The notes beneath the pieces are model-generated. The model did not search any database and was not told where the DNA came from. It saw only the letters and a list, made by a program, of their open reading frames with translations. From a virus: a stretch of 58,602 nucleotides of DNA. Where the stretch lies: positions 1 to 58,602 of the IMG/VR virus record IMGVR_UViG_3300030380_005307; one strand, written 5' to 3'. The translations under genes were made by a program, and so were the position numbers. Positions 33,601 to 41,779 of this stretch are shown here, one piece after another. Each line of letters starts with the position of its first letter. The first letter of the stretch is position 1.

Positions 33601-35136
33601 GCGATCGCCCTCTTGTACTTTATTTGCATTTTCACCTTCTAACAAAAAATACACAAAATTACTGTCTGGATCTTGAAAGTAAACGTTAGTGTATATGGTA
33701 TCGTAATCAGTTTTATCTGGCTTAATAACAAATTTATACCTTGTAGCCCACTCCGGTGCTATTTGAGGCGGTGTCGTTATGCCTCCAGGTATTGTAACTT
33801 GAATGGTATTTTGAGTAACTGAATCGCCACAGGATACATGAACAGTGTTTTCAGAGCTGACAAGTGCCGTACTTGATCTATTAAATTCGTCCATGTAAAC
33901 TATTCCAATTTCATAGCCACGGTTACTGTGTAAGGAATAATTATTTACCGAACTAGAATAAGTTACTTGCGCTGATGTGAATCTATAATATTCGTAAAAA
34001 GTCTGTGTAGGTGAACTCAAACTGTCTACGAACTGCATTGCTATAAGCTGTAAACCTAAAAAGTTGCTGTTGGGTGCGCTAAATATTTGAATCGGTTCCC
34101 CTGCTGCTGCAATCCCACTAGCTTTTTTGAAATAACTATCTAGTTGGTTTGGAATAGTACAATTTAAAACATCAGTGTAAGTAGCTCCATTACAAGAATT
34201 TGCTACAGTTTGTATGTTAGTAGATGATCCCACCTTTGAAACAAAATCGGCACTTTGAGCAAGTTCATGAACGGAAGAGAAGTCTTGTGGCAAAATATAA
34301 ACAAAACTAAACTCTTGTTGTGTTGTTGTTTCGGAAGGAAAGGGTGTTTGACCTTGAAAGCTAGCGTGTTCAATTGGCAGCACAAAAGTCAAAGAGGACC
34401 CCGCTACTAACAGTGTTGGGTCTAATTCTATAGTCACGTCACTATCTGCAATAACAATATAACCCCCGAAATTATATCCACCATTTGCTGTTATAACTGA
34501 TACATCTTGAGAATTAATTGTATAAGCTTGTAGTGATGCACTAAAATTTAATTGTATTGGAGTATTAAACCTATCTACTAAATTATAACCTTCAACGTAA
34601 TTACCATAAATTAACCTATTACCCATCAAGGTTTGAGCCTTAGCTATAATCGGAACATTATCGTATAATCTTAAAATTTCGTTTTCTGGTAAAACAGTAA
34701 ATATTTTTTGACTATCGAATATAAAGGTGGATGTTTGATTATTAGCCAAACCTAAAGTTAACTTGTTTAGTTTTTCGATAACCTTTATTGTAGGATCATT
34801 AAATTCTTTAAAAAGTAACTCTATGGATTTAACTAAATTATCGCCCGTTTCAAATGTAATTTCTACAGCATTTGATGAGTTTAACATTCCTTCATTTAAG
34901 TAGCTATCAAGGCTAAAACGAAATGATTGCGTTGTAAAAGCTGGTGCACTAAATTGTGAAGTAGCTGAATACTCTCCATTAGCATATTGATATCTATAAG
35001 CAAAACAAACAAAACGGTCTTCTAAAAAATTATTATCTGTTGCAGACTTGAAAGGGCGTATAATAGGAGCACTTGTCGGTGGTTTTTTAACAACTAGTAG
35101 TGCGTCTGCGTTAAATTGATCTATATAACTAGCCAT
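30622..35136 (-). CDS. Large tail stabilisation/fibre-like structural protein (1504 aa)
   Basis: The segment LEDRFVCFAYRYQYANGEYS near residue 38 and the following SATSQFSAPAF resemble structural proteins of Bacteroidota podoviruses, where in many cases they continue the polypeptide that starts RNFI-GRMNK. Here that N-terminal part is a separate gene just upstream (35136-36170), joined by a one-base stop/start overlap (TGATG). The remainder is beta-rich with many Ser/Thr/Asn. The C-terminus has a Cys pair (NACCGTVPVG) like the neighbouring adhesin. It is probably a tail hub or stalk component. Confidence 0.7.
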   Translation of the reverse strand: MASYIDQFNADALLVVKKPPTSAPIIRPFKSATDNNFLEDRFVCFAYRYQYANGEYSATSQFSAPAFTTQSFRFSLDSYLNEGMLNSSNAVEITFETGDNLVKSIELLFKEFNDPTIKVIEKLNKLTLGLANNQTSTFIFDSQKIFTVLPENEILRLYDNVPIIAKAQTLMGNRLIYGNYVEGYNLVDRFNTPIQLNFSASLQAYTINSQDVSVITANGGYNFGGYIVIADSDVTIELDPTLLVAGSSLTFVLPIEHASFQGQTPFPSETTTQQEFSFVYILPQDFSSVHELAQSADFVSKVGSSTNIQTVANSCNGATYTDVLNCTIPNQLDSYFKKASGIAAAGEPIQIFSAPNSNFLGLQLIAMQFVDSLSSPTQTFYEYYRFTSAQVTYSSSVNNYSLHSNRGYEIGIVYMDEFNRSSTALVSSENTVHVSCGDSVTQNTIQVTIPGGITTPPQIAPEWATRYKFVIKPDKTDYDTIYTNVYFQDPDSNFVYFLLEGENANKVQEGDRLIVKRDSVSPLSQCAYTTVLEKQSQPSQFLEIDNPLDPTKKIPIPSGVYMKLFPSNFSTTNSTELGGNFVSYPEAAVTASDNDRYPVANFPVTVPDPSATSPVTNADYTLPEGSVVKIKYHQLRPGTSFTVERHFYEYEDEIVATATYANFKAFFEGENVIDRINANGVSCNSWPPFPLSDGRDVACRDANTTNVYTSSNFQSTSNPENILRGKGNAQIDTAMFVNFWRFAENTTTGETFLMATGTRAAAGSASGNDSTVRLQIEVVRQESSIVFETIPLDSLPDVWYENDLSFAIDSQGQHSGDVQNQVINFQNSTQPITPQDAIVNTGFANCITFGNGVESYKIRDSITGKEINFGNRVITTSSQIYKRAHRFADLTYSGVFNDESNVNKLNEFNLGLLNFKPLEDLYGPIQKLHGRRTDILTLQEDKISYVLQGKDLLTDASGGGALTSVPTVLGTQVARDEEFGISSNPESFAVYGNNKFFTDSKRAAVIRLTGGDTGPEILTVISESGMRSWFRDFFVDCIGNQKLGGFDPYMNEYVLASNSEQVTTFTNCLPCGTTENVLVNPGEETIYCVNVTQEVGTVAINYVIPNSVEDNIISETDTPSAGAGLVDVISEAGLDIRTEATNSGVGYTIEAIYNNVSFSTGLVFQSGTLEFNKNNVDVREVTLKVTTTSTVSDTIQVTTECPAQNILNIYSIAITSNNEAGQFIHNQYSWQDSTFSSPLHSNQITFSSDTSSDPIVSQYSLVTGIIGSGAIPSEGANVKIISNKLANDNFTFNTSTNQFRFLRTSTKYSNNSNEILSLLNASSLASPIVSSNDLHYADFAMPNNLGDFLYLIWDYRSPTQLFLNYDSTSARNACCGTVPVGPEFDCNTQTGYSGGESFPSTQIINLGAATGVVTLTFNAGGVPDKFIVEFDGSEVINTGYRGDSQFQGALNTALAERGLPPETIQGSGSGTATFTKSTSTTTATLKVFAPMSGTQWTVTLSCPV

Positions 35137-36170
35137 CAGGATAAAGTGTATGTTACGTCCTCCGTTAAGGTAAGACCAGTTAATGTAACAGAGCCAACTG
35201 ACTCTGGTTGTTGTGTATCGCCGTTACCATCTGTATAAGACAGAGAGGTAGAATAATTACTAGACCAAGTGCCACTAGTGCCATTATCTCCTGCAATTGT
35301 ACCTGATATACTTGATGTCCCAGGATTAGATATAGTATTGGCATTAATTAAACCGATAGAAGTGGTCCCTGCAGTTACATCAGTAAAAAAATGTGTCAAA
35401 GCTAGTGAAGAAGCTAAATTATTACCTTGTAATCCAAACCCTTTTGTAAAAGTAGTTCCGGAGGTGTAGCAGTCAACACCAGGCAACGGTATTAGAGTTA
35501 TAGTAGGCGAAACGCCTACACCATATGGATCCAAGCTAGTCGGGCATCCTGAAAGAGTCCCCCGATGAAACCCAATAAATTCATCAACACCGACAATTGA
35601 TTTTTTGGCTTGAAACTTCCATAGTGCTGTTGTGCCTGATGGCGGTGTTCCGTCTAACAATGGCTCTTGATAACTAAAATTTACGTTTATAAATCTAGGA
35701 GGATTGAAATTGTCAGTAAAATATAAAAAATCTCCTATTTTATCAACGCCAGTTATTAACTTTTGTGGATTAAAATTTAAAGTAGTTTTTACTCCACTGC
35801 CATCATCAGTGCTTACCACGTGATATGTTAAAGCTGTCGTTACTGTATTAAAAGAACAAATCATATCACATTTACCAGTATCCACCAAAGTAAAATTTGG
35901 ATCATGGACAAACCAGTAAATTGTTTCATTAGCAGTATCAGCAAAAGAACCAATGCATCTAGCTCTAGAGCTTAGAGCTTGTTGGTCTAAAAAAAATAAG
36001 CTAGTTAGCTGTACATTACCCTTAGCGTTTTCGACGGAACCAATTTCGGAAGCTTCAGTAGACCCTAATCTAACGTTTAGAGCATCTTCATATTCACCAT
36101 TTGGTATAAGCCTCTCATCAAGGCTTTTATTCATACGGCCTGCAATAAAATTCCGTTGTGTCCGTGCCAT
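35136..36170 (-). CDS. Tail stabilisation protein, N-terminal part (344 aa)
   Basis: The opening RNFIAGRMNKSLDERLIPNG, then YEDALNVRLGSTEASEIGSVE, matches the stabilisation proteins of crAss-like and related podoviruses (P22 gp10-like tail hub family). GDFLYFTDNFNPPRFINVN near 165 belongs to the same family. From about residue 210 the sequence changes to a Ser/Thr/Gly-rich beta domain not expected in the family. The conserved continuation is found in the next gene. The split may reflect insertion of this domain followed by separation, or coupled re-initiation. Confidence 0.75.
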   Translation of the reverse strand: MARTQRNFIAGRMNKSLDERLIPNGEYEDALNVRLGSTEASEIGSVENAKGNVQLTSLFFLDQQALSSRARCIGSFADTANETIYWFVHDPNFTLVDTGKCDMICSFNTVTTALTYHVVSTDDGSGVKTTLNFNPQKLITGVDKIGDFLYFTDNFNPPRFINVNFSYQEPLLDGTPPSGTTALWKFQAKKSIVGVDEFIGFHRGTLSGCPTSLDPYGVGVSPTITLIPLPGVDCYTSGTTFTKGFGLQGNNLASSLALTHFFTDVTAGTTSIGLINANTISNPGTSSISGTIAGDNGTSGTWSSNYSTSLSYTDGNGDTQQPESVGSVTLTGLTLTEDVTYTLS

Positions 36171-36171
36171 G

Positions 36172-37083
36172 TTATTTTATCCACTTATTTTCACCCCTCA
36201 AATTCATAAGCAATCTTCCAGGATGAATATTACTCAAGCGTATTTTAGCATTACGTAGTAATGCCGTCTTATCTTTACGTGCGCGATTAACAATGTATTC
36301 TTGGACTCCAAATTTATTATTTAGCAAAGAATATTTAATGTAAGCGTATATGTAATCTTCGAATAATTTATTTAGAGTTATTAAAGAATCGTCACCATTC
36401 TCCATGCCATCAGAAATATACTCTAAAATACACTCCTCATTTGCCATCGTAGAATTAAAATTGATAACCCCAGCTTTCTTATCTATCGTAAAGGTAGGGT
36501 TTATATTAGCTGTCTCCGTATTAAGGCCGTATCGAGCTCCCATGAAGGTATCATAATAATCCTCATTAAATGGAGGTATATTATCTTGATCTAGTTTTGC
36601 TTGATTCAAGTATATGCTATTAAGTGATCCATCTGTTCTTGCCGTGTCTAGGCTAGATGTTTTAGTTTGCACATTGTTACCATCGTAAGTAAAGCTAGCG
36701 GTTGCTGTTTGTACATAAGATAAAGCTGACTGTACTTGAATATTTTCCACTAGAGGTCTAATTGTATTGTCCTTAAACATAGATACTCTTACCCAATTTA
36801 CATAGTCGGGAGGTAAAACGAACCTTAAATCAGAATAAACTGTTAATTGTAGAGATTTAATTTCTTTAAATGCATCATAATTTAATTCTTGTATACCTCT
36901 TTTTGCGTGAAATAATATTTTAAAACGATTAACATTATTAACAAGAGCATGATTGCCACTATACATTAGCATAAAATTAGTGACTATATCGCTAAGACTT
37001 ACATATTGATAAGATCCCCAATTTGCATCTGTAGGCGTAACTCCATCATTTGAATAATATTTTTTTTGAGTTATATACGTCAT
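36172..37083 (-). CDS. Tail tubular/adaptor protein, P22 gp4-like (303 aa)
   Basis: The region FKILFHAKRGIQELNYDAFK, IKSLQLTVYSDLRFVLPPDY and VNWVRVSMFKDN is typical of the gp4/gp11-like head-to-tail adaptor proteins of podoviruses in Bacteroidota. The C-terminal helix LFEDYIYAYIKYSLLNNKFG with NRARKDKTALLRNAKIRLSN fits ring assembly below the portal. Length and place between capsid genes and the stabilisation protein support this. Confidence 0.75.
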   Translation of the reverse strand: MTYITQKKYYSNDGVTPTDANWGSYQYVSLSDIVTNFMLMYSGNHALVNNVNRFKILFHAKRGIQELNYDAFKEIKSLQLTVYSDLRFVLPPDYVNWVRVSMFKDNTIRPLVENIQVQSALSYVQTATASFTYDGNNVQTKTSSLDTARTDGSLNSIYLNQAKLDQDNIPPFNEDYYDTFMGARYGLNTETANINPTFTIDKKAGVINFNSTMANEECILEYISDGMENGDDSLITLNKLFEDYIYAYIKYSLLNNKFGVQEYIVNRARKDKTALLRNAKIRLSNIHPGRLLMNLRGENKWIK

Positions 37084-37085
37084 AA

Positions 37086-37814
37086 TTATTGCTCTTGATT
37101 TTGTGTTTGTTCTTCTACTTGACCAAATCTAAATATATCTGCTTCTCTAATAGATATACCTGCATATTGTAATATTTTAGATACTAAATCATTACCATCA
37201 TCTAAGGGTAATTCAAAGTCTTGAAAATCAGGTTGGCTTTGATCAAATACAGGCTCACCATTAGATATTGTTTGGAATGTCCATTTCGGGTCTTTAGGGT
37301 ATCGTATATACTGGCACTCTATATCACTAGCTCCATTAAATGTATTAGGAAATATTGCAATAGATCCAGCTTCTTGAGTATATGCCGGAAAAGCAACAGA
37401 AGGTGCAGTGAGTAAAGAATTGTTTAGTAGCGTAATATTATTGTTAGAAACTAGCTCTGCTATACCTTTAAAGACTCCTCCGCTAGAGCATCTAACTTGA
37501 TTTATTAAATAATAATCAGAACCAGTAGTTGCAGCAGATGGAAGAAAATATACATTTGAAGCATTTTGTGTTAGTGCGCTTGTAACTGAAAAAGTGTCTA
37601 TGACCTCCTCATACCCTTTTTTAATATCTGCATATCCTGTACCTGATAATCTAGCGTTTTCTTCATTTATTTGTTGATTATATTGAAAAAAATACTCATC
37701 GAATAAATCAAGTTGCGCTTGTTTAGCAAATAAATTAAAATCATTTGGTGATAAATAACCATAATTGTTTTTGTTAATGATTGCTAAAACTGTATTTCGT
37801 ACAGAATTTATCAT
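37086..37814 (-). CDS. Conserved head-tail structural protein (242 aa)
   Basis: Resembles a structural protein encoded beside the gp4-like gene in Bacteroidota podoviruses (MINSVRNTVLAIINKNNYGY, LFAKQAQLDLFDEYFFQYN), probably a head-tail connector component. The start is placed at the ATG at 37814. The longer frame would start with TTG inside the promoter region. A strong promoter (37830-37858) lies directly upstream, so this gene begins a tail transcript. No enzymatic motif. Confidence 0.65.
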   Translation of the reverse strand: MINSVRNTVLAIINKNNYGYLSPNDFNLFAKQAQLDLFDEYFFQYNQQINEENARLSGTGYADIKKGYEEVIDTFSVTSALTQNASNVYFLPSAATTGSDYYLINQVRCSSGGVFKGIAELVSNNNITLLNNSLLTAPSVAFPAYTQEAGSIAIFPNTFNGASDIECQYIRYPKDPKWTFQTISNGEPVFDQSQPDFQDFELPLDDGNDLVSKILQYAGISIREADIFRFGQVEEQTQNQEQ

Positions 37815-37829
37815 ACGTAGTCTTTTACA

Positions 37830-37858
37830 CAAAGATAAGTAAAAAAAAAAGAGGTCAA
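37830..37858 (-). promoter_or_regulatory. Promoter of the tail gene transcript
   Basis: On the minus strand TTGAC (37858-37854), a 16-base spacer and TATCTTTG (37837-37830) repeat the spacing of the groEL promoter exactly. The start would fall near 37825, giving a leader of about 10 bases before the ATG at 37814. The -33 element lies inside the stem of a terminator. Confidence 0.6.
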
Positions 37859-37873
37859 TTTTACTTGACCCCT
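37841..37873 (-). terminator. Intrinsic terminator after the 93-aa gene
   Basis: On the minus strand AGGGGTCAA (37873-37865), loop GTAAAA and TTGACCTCT (37858-37850) form a 9-bp stem with one G-T pair, followed by a run of ten T residues (37850-37841). It separates the capsid genes from the tail gene transcript and overlaps that transcript's promoter. Confidence 0.8.
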
Positions 37874-37912
37874 AACTTCAAAATTGAAAAAACAATAAAA
37901 AAATGTGTAGTA

Positions 37913-38194
37913 CTAACCGATAGCTACCCCAGTCACAGTCATATCGTCTTCTAGATCGACCGCGACAGTAGCATTGGTCCAGCTAGTTTGAGCTGCTGTT
38001 ACCATTGCTGCATTTACGTTCTCTCCAAAACCAGACGTTAAGTTTGTTCCAGTGATTGCAATATGCTTAGTTCCGTCCATTAAAAATATCTTGGCTGCTG
38101 TAGACGAATTGGTCTCAGCAAACAAAATCTTATCTATTGCGATGTGTACATTTCCAGCGTCAGCTGAACTGCTAATAGTTATATATTTTGCCAT
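37913..38194 (-). CDS. Small putative virion protein (93 aa)
   Basis: Not recognised. It is a 93-residue beta-rich protein (YITISSSADAGNVHIAIDKI, then AKIFLMDGTKHIAITG) with a low Lys content and no membrane segment, as expected of a capsid decoration or cement protein. It is transcribed alone between a -7 element (38232-38225) and a strong terminator, suggesting high expression. Confidence 0.6.
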   Translation of the reverse strand: MAKYITISSSADAGNVHIAIDKILFAETNSSTAAKIFLMDGTKHIAITGTNLTSGFGENVNAAMVTAAQTSWTNATVAVDLEDDMTVTGVAIG

Positions 38195-38224
38195 ATTTAA
38201 AAAATTAATGGGTTAAACAAAGTA

Positions 38225-38232
38225 CAAATATA
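38225..38232 (-). promoter_or_regulatory. Candidate -7 element before the 93-aa virion gene
   Basis: TATATTTG on the minus strand is a perfect TAnnTTTG match, 30 bases before the ATG at 38194. No TTG is seen at -33. Confidence 0.45.
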
Positions 38233-38253
38233 CAAAAAATAAAAAGGTAGTAT

Positions 38254-39006
38254 TTATACGTTTTTAGATAGATTAGATAAATGCTTTAGTGCTTCCAAGC
38301 CATCATCGCTTTGAAAATATGATCCTATAATGTAATATGGATCCTCTTGAAAAGGTACATTTAACATTTTCTTTTTATTTGAAGGAGTATTAAACCATAC
38401 TTCTTTTTGACTGTTACGGAACTGTAATAAATTTTTATCAAAGAAAAGTTGAATCTTAGAATTTAATTTAAGTGAAGGATCTTTTAATAATGTTAAAAAA
38501 TCTTTAGGTTGATTCTTTGCAAAAACTAAAATATCTCTCCTTAATTCAGCTGTGGTTACTTTGGATATATCATGTTGAAATAAAACTCTAGATATGTTCT
38601 CTACTTGATCAACGGTTAACTGCCTTGCTTCTATTAAAGCGTCAACTTCTTCATTTAAATTATCGACAACCTTTGCCGCATCTTTTGCTTTATCGACTTC
38701 AACATAAACCCTGCCTTTACCTGGATGGTATTCTAAAAATTTTTGTAATACTTGATTTTCTTTTTTAACAGTTAAAAATCCATTTTCAAACACAATAGGC
38801 TCTAAAATAGCATTATCGTCTTGCTCCTCTTGAAAAGGGGAGTTCTGATTACGTGCATATCTTAGGGCTTTGTTTGTGCCTGTTTCTTCGTCAAACCACA
38901 AGAGGGGAAATCTTTGTGTATGACGAGATGCTAAAATTAAAGAAAGTGGAGCGCTTTCACGCGTAAGTTTGTAGATTTTATCTACATATTTTGTAGTAGT
39001 ACTCAT
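38254..39006 (-). CDS. Hypothetical protein next to the capsid gene (250 aa)
   Basis: The function is not recognised. It begins MSTTTKYVDKIYKLTRESAP, followed by FPLLWFDEETGTNKALRYAR, an arrangement also found near capsid genes in related phages. The middle is helical and charged, with no membrane segment. Placement directly downstream of the major capsid gene suggests a head protein or assembly factor. Confidence 0.6.
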   Translation of the reverse strand: MSTTTKYVDKIYKLTRESAPLSLILASRHTQRFPLLWFDEETGTNKALRYARNQNSPFQEEQDDNAILEPIVFENGFLTVKKENQVLQKFLEYHPGKGRVYVEVDKAKDAAKVVDNLNEEVDALIEARQLTVDQVENISRVLFQHDISKVTTAELRRDILVFAKNQPKDFLTLLKDPSLKLNSKIQLFFDKNLLQFRNSQKEVWFNTPSNKKKMLNVPFQEDPYYIIGSYFQSDDGLEALKHLSNLSKNV

Positions 39007-39030
39007 TAGATTAAATTTAAAATTTATATA

Positions 39031-39055
39031 AAAAAGGGAGCCCGAAAGCTCCCTT
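39031..39055 (-). terminator. Terminator after the major capsid gene
   Basis: On the minus strand AAGGGAGC, a six-base loop and GCTCCCTT form an 8-bp stem (39055-39034) followed by T residues. It lies 13 bases after the capsid stop. Partial termination here could set capsid above downstream gene expression. Confidence 0.75.
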
Positions 39056-39068
39056 GAACAAAAATATA

Positions 39069-40526
39069 TTACTCTTGGAAGATAAAGAAATTATTTGCAC
39101 CCATAGTACAAACTGCTCTTTCTGACAAGAAGTTAACTTGCATGTTATCAACATCACTTGTTCTTGCGCCACCAGCAGAACCAGTGATCCAAGTTTTGTA
39201 ACGTCTGTCTTCTGTTTCAGAAGCTCTATATCTAACATGGAGGAACGGTCTTTTAGCATTTTTGCCTAAAATTTGATCATAAACACTGGTAGATCCCGCA
39301 GGGACTAATAGACCATTTACACGTCCTGATCCAGCGCCTGTAGGAAGACCTCCACGCATAGTTGGATCGTTTAGGTATTTCCAATCTGTTTTATAGAAAT
39401 CATATCCTCTTCTAAAACCAGAAAAACCTAAATTCAGTGCCATTTCTTCGTCATTATCAAATAGTCCATAAGAAGTTCCGCCTGCTCCGTAAGCATTTTG
39501 TGCTGCTAACATATCGTCAATATCAAAAGCAAACTGTCTGTCAACGAATAAAACATTTTCTTCAATTGCTCCTTGCTTGTCGAGTCTGCTAATAACGTTA
39601 TCAAAATCTGCTAGTACAGTAGGGTTACCACCGTCCCAGATATTTCCTCTCTGTTGTACAGAAAAGAAAATACCATCTGATCCAGCGCCAGGATTTGCAG
39701 CAGCACCTGAGCTTCCAAGTATAGCAGCAGCACCAGAGTTTTGCTCAGCTGGTACAGCCTCAATCATTGCAGTCTCTAGGTAATCATCAAATCTCAACCT
39801 TGTTTCATGCTCTGATTTTAAATACCATAAATATCCTGTAGCTCCATCTTCAGTTGTAATCTCTACCCATCCGATTTGAGCCATATCAGATCCAGATACA
39901 TTATATGTATCTTTAATAATAATAGGCTTGTTATCGAAGATAAAGTCATTAGATTCAAGAGAACCTTCCATTCCGGCAGTTCCTTTCTTAAATTCAGATC
40001 CATAAATAAATACAGTTACATCAGCATTACCTGCACCAGTACCAGCGGTAACTAAACCACCAGCTTCGTAGAAATCAGCAGTAAACTGTCCTCTTCCACC
40101 ACCAGCATTATTAACTGCGCTTACAACAGCCTTATTAGATCCTGATCCGTCATTTTGAACAACAACAATTGTTTGTCCAACTCTAATTACTTGCTCTGCA
40201 GCTGTAGGGTCTAGTGTGTCATTAACTTGAAAAGTCACTTGATCCGCACCTTGAGCACCTGCAGTTCCAACTGAAGTATATTTTGTATGTAATCTACCTT
40301 GCTCTGCCCATTTAATTAAGTCAGAGTTAGTAGGCATCTCAGCTCCTACCATACGTAGGAATGAAGAGATAGTTCTGTTTCCATAACGCTCAAACTCTTT
40401 TTCATAAGTATCAGGTAGATACTGGTTTAAAAAGTCAAAGTTAGTTATGTAATTTTCCGCTGTTGGAGTTCTTTCTGAACTCGGTGTTAGCGCAAACGTA
40501 GGGGTTGATTTAACTTGTCCCGGCAT
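39069..40526 (-). CDS. Major capsid protein
   Basis: At 485 residues it has the size and position (after portal and scaffold genes) of the major head protein. The motif YEKEFERYGNRTISSFLRMV (41-60) followed by AEQGRLH near 74 resembles the capsid proteins of crAss-like phages and Cellulophaga podoviruses, with an HK97-type fold expected. Gly/Ala-rich segments near 165-185 and 270-285 look like surface loops. There is no visible cleavable prohead domain; a separate scaffold gene lies just upstream. A terminator follows. Confidence 0.85.
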   Translation of the reverse strand: MPGQVKSTPTFALTPSSERTPTAENYITNFDFLNQYLPDTYEKEFERYGNRTISSFLRMVGAEMPTNSDLIKWAEQGRLHTKYTSVGTAGAQGADQVTFQVNDTLDPTAAEQVIRVGQTIVVVQNDGSGSNKAVVSAVNNAGGGRGQFTADFYEAGGLVTAGTGAGNADVTVFIYGSEFKKGTAGMEGSLESNDFIFDNKPIIIKDTYNVSGSDMAQIGWVEITTEDGATGYLWYLKSEHETRLRFDDYLETAMIEAVPAEQNSGAAAILGSSGAAANPGAGSDGIFFSVQQRGNIWDGGNPTVLADFDNVISRLDKQGAIEENVLFVDRQFAFDIDDMLAAQNAYGAGGTSYGLFDNDEEMALNLGFSGFRRGYDFYKTDWKYLNDPTMRGGLPTGAGSGRVNGLLVPAGSTSVYDQILGKNAKRPFLHVRYRASETEDRRYKTWITGSAGGARTSDVDNMQVNFLSERAVCTMGANNFFIFQE

Positions 40527-40548
40527 GATTTTTTAATTTTAAATTAAA

Positions 40549-41718
40549 CTAAGTTTTCTTAATACTTTTAATTCTCAGCCCATTACTCGAAGGCGATGAA
40601 ACTGATTTTACTTGAAACCCTGACTTTACTGATACTTCTGGCGTTTTGCGTGTACTCATATTTATATTTTTAGTTTTACGCATAACATCCTCTGTAGCAC
40701 TAGACTTTCCTTGCTCATAAAAAAACTGAGCAAATTTTTCAGGGTTCATAGCAATAGCTAAAGATCTGTGGTAACCTTCCGCATCTTTTAAAAGACCACT
40801 TGAGTCTAAAAATTTATTTACAAAATTCATAGGTGTCTCTTGTGCTTTTTTTAGTTCGGAAGTCCCCCCAGGGGTAAAGTAAACTTCGCTTTCATCCAAA
40901 TTAAATTTAAAACCTTTAAATTCATTGTTAAATAATTCATCACTCTTTTTGATAAACCATTCGCTCTTGCGCTGTGCTTCTTCCTGTTGACTTTGAGCTG
41001 TTTTTATATATTGCTGATAAGTTTTATATTCTTCAGTATCTGAAAAACTGTTTTCTCTTGACTCAAGAGGCAACTTATACTGTTCTTGCTGATCTTTAAA
41101 GAATCTTTTTGCTTTAGCAACAATTTTTTTCTTTGCTAATTTAGTTTTCTTAATTACCGATTCATCGTCTATTTCCTCATCATAAACATAGTCTTCCATT
41201 AATGACTCAATGTCTTCTGGATCTAGACCTTCTTCTGTAACTGTGAGATACTCTCTTAACAAAGCGTCGGGATGAAGATCTGAATAATCTCTTTGTAGTC
41301 TTACAAAGTCTTCTATACTTCGTCCCGTTTCTTTTTTGTATTTAAAGTAAGCAGCTACGTCAGTTGGCATCTCAGGAGTTTCCTCTCTAGCCGCAACTAA
41401 CTCATCTATAGAATTTATCTGCTTACCATACCTGTCTCCAATATATGAAAGAACTTCTTCTTCTGAAAGAGGCTTAGCTTCATCAACCGCCTCCTGTTTT
41501 GCTTCTTCCCTAATCTCTTCTTTTTTTGGCTCCTCCTTTGTACTATTTGCGTCTTCGGATTTGCTTGAAGATTCAGCATCTTTATTCTGTACTTCTATTT
41601 TAGGGTCTTCATCAAATTTTATTTCTTGCTGAGCTTCATGTTTTTCTAACAACTCTTGCTCAACTTGTTGTACTGATTTTTCTTCAACATCAGTTAGTTC
41701 TCTTACTTTAATTTCCAT
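40549..41718 (-). CDS. Scaffolding protein (389 aa)
   Basis: A highly charged, acidic and helical protein. The first 90 residues are Glu/Lys-rich and probably disordered (SSKSEDANSTKEEPKKEEIR). The middle has coiled-coil potential and the C-terminus is basic (SSNGLRIKSIKKT), as expected for a tail that binds capsid subunits. Position between portal and capsid genes is typical of scaffolds. A perfect -7 element lies about 28 bases upstream. Confidence 0.75.
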   Translation of the reverse strand: MEIKVRELTDVEEKSVQQVEQELLEKHEAQQEIKFDEDPKIEVQNKDAESSSKSEDANSTKEEPKKEEIREEAKQEAVDEAKPLSEEEVLSYIGDRYGKQINSIDELVAAREETPEMPTDVAAYFKYKKETGRSIEDFVRLQRDYSDLHPDALLREYLTVTEEGLDPEDIESLMEDYVYDEEIDDESVIKKTKLAKKKIVAKAKRFFKDQQEQYKLPLESRENSFSDTEEYKTYQQYIKTAQSQQEEAQRKSEWFIKKSDELFNNEFKGFKFNLDESEVYFTPGGTSELKKAQETPMNFVNKFLDSSGLLKDAEGYHRSLAIAMNPEKFAQFFYEQGKSSATEDVMRKTKNINMSTRKTPEVSVKSGFQVKSVSSPSSNGLRIKSIKKT

Positions 41719-41745
41719 TAGATTTAAATTAGATTTTACTAATTA

Positions 41746-41753
41746 CAAAGTTA
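41746..41753 (-). promoter_or_regulatory. Candidate -7 element before the scaffold gene
   Basis: TAACTTTG on the minus strand is a perfect TAnnTTTG match in the 61-base gap before the scaffold ATG. No clear -33 TTG is seen. Confidence 0.45.
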
Positions 41754-41779
41754 TATAAAAAATATATACGTTTTTGAGC

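Noticed and set aside
39017-39259. 80-residue minus-strand frame over the end of the capsid gene
   Set aside because: It runs through the terminator and overlaps the capsid gene in another frame, with no features of its own.
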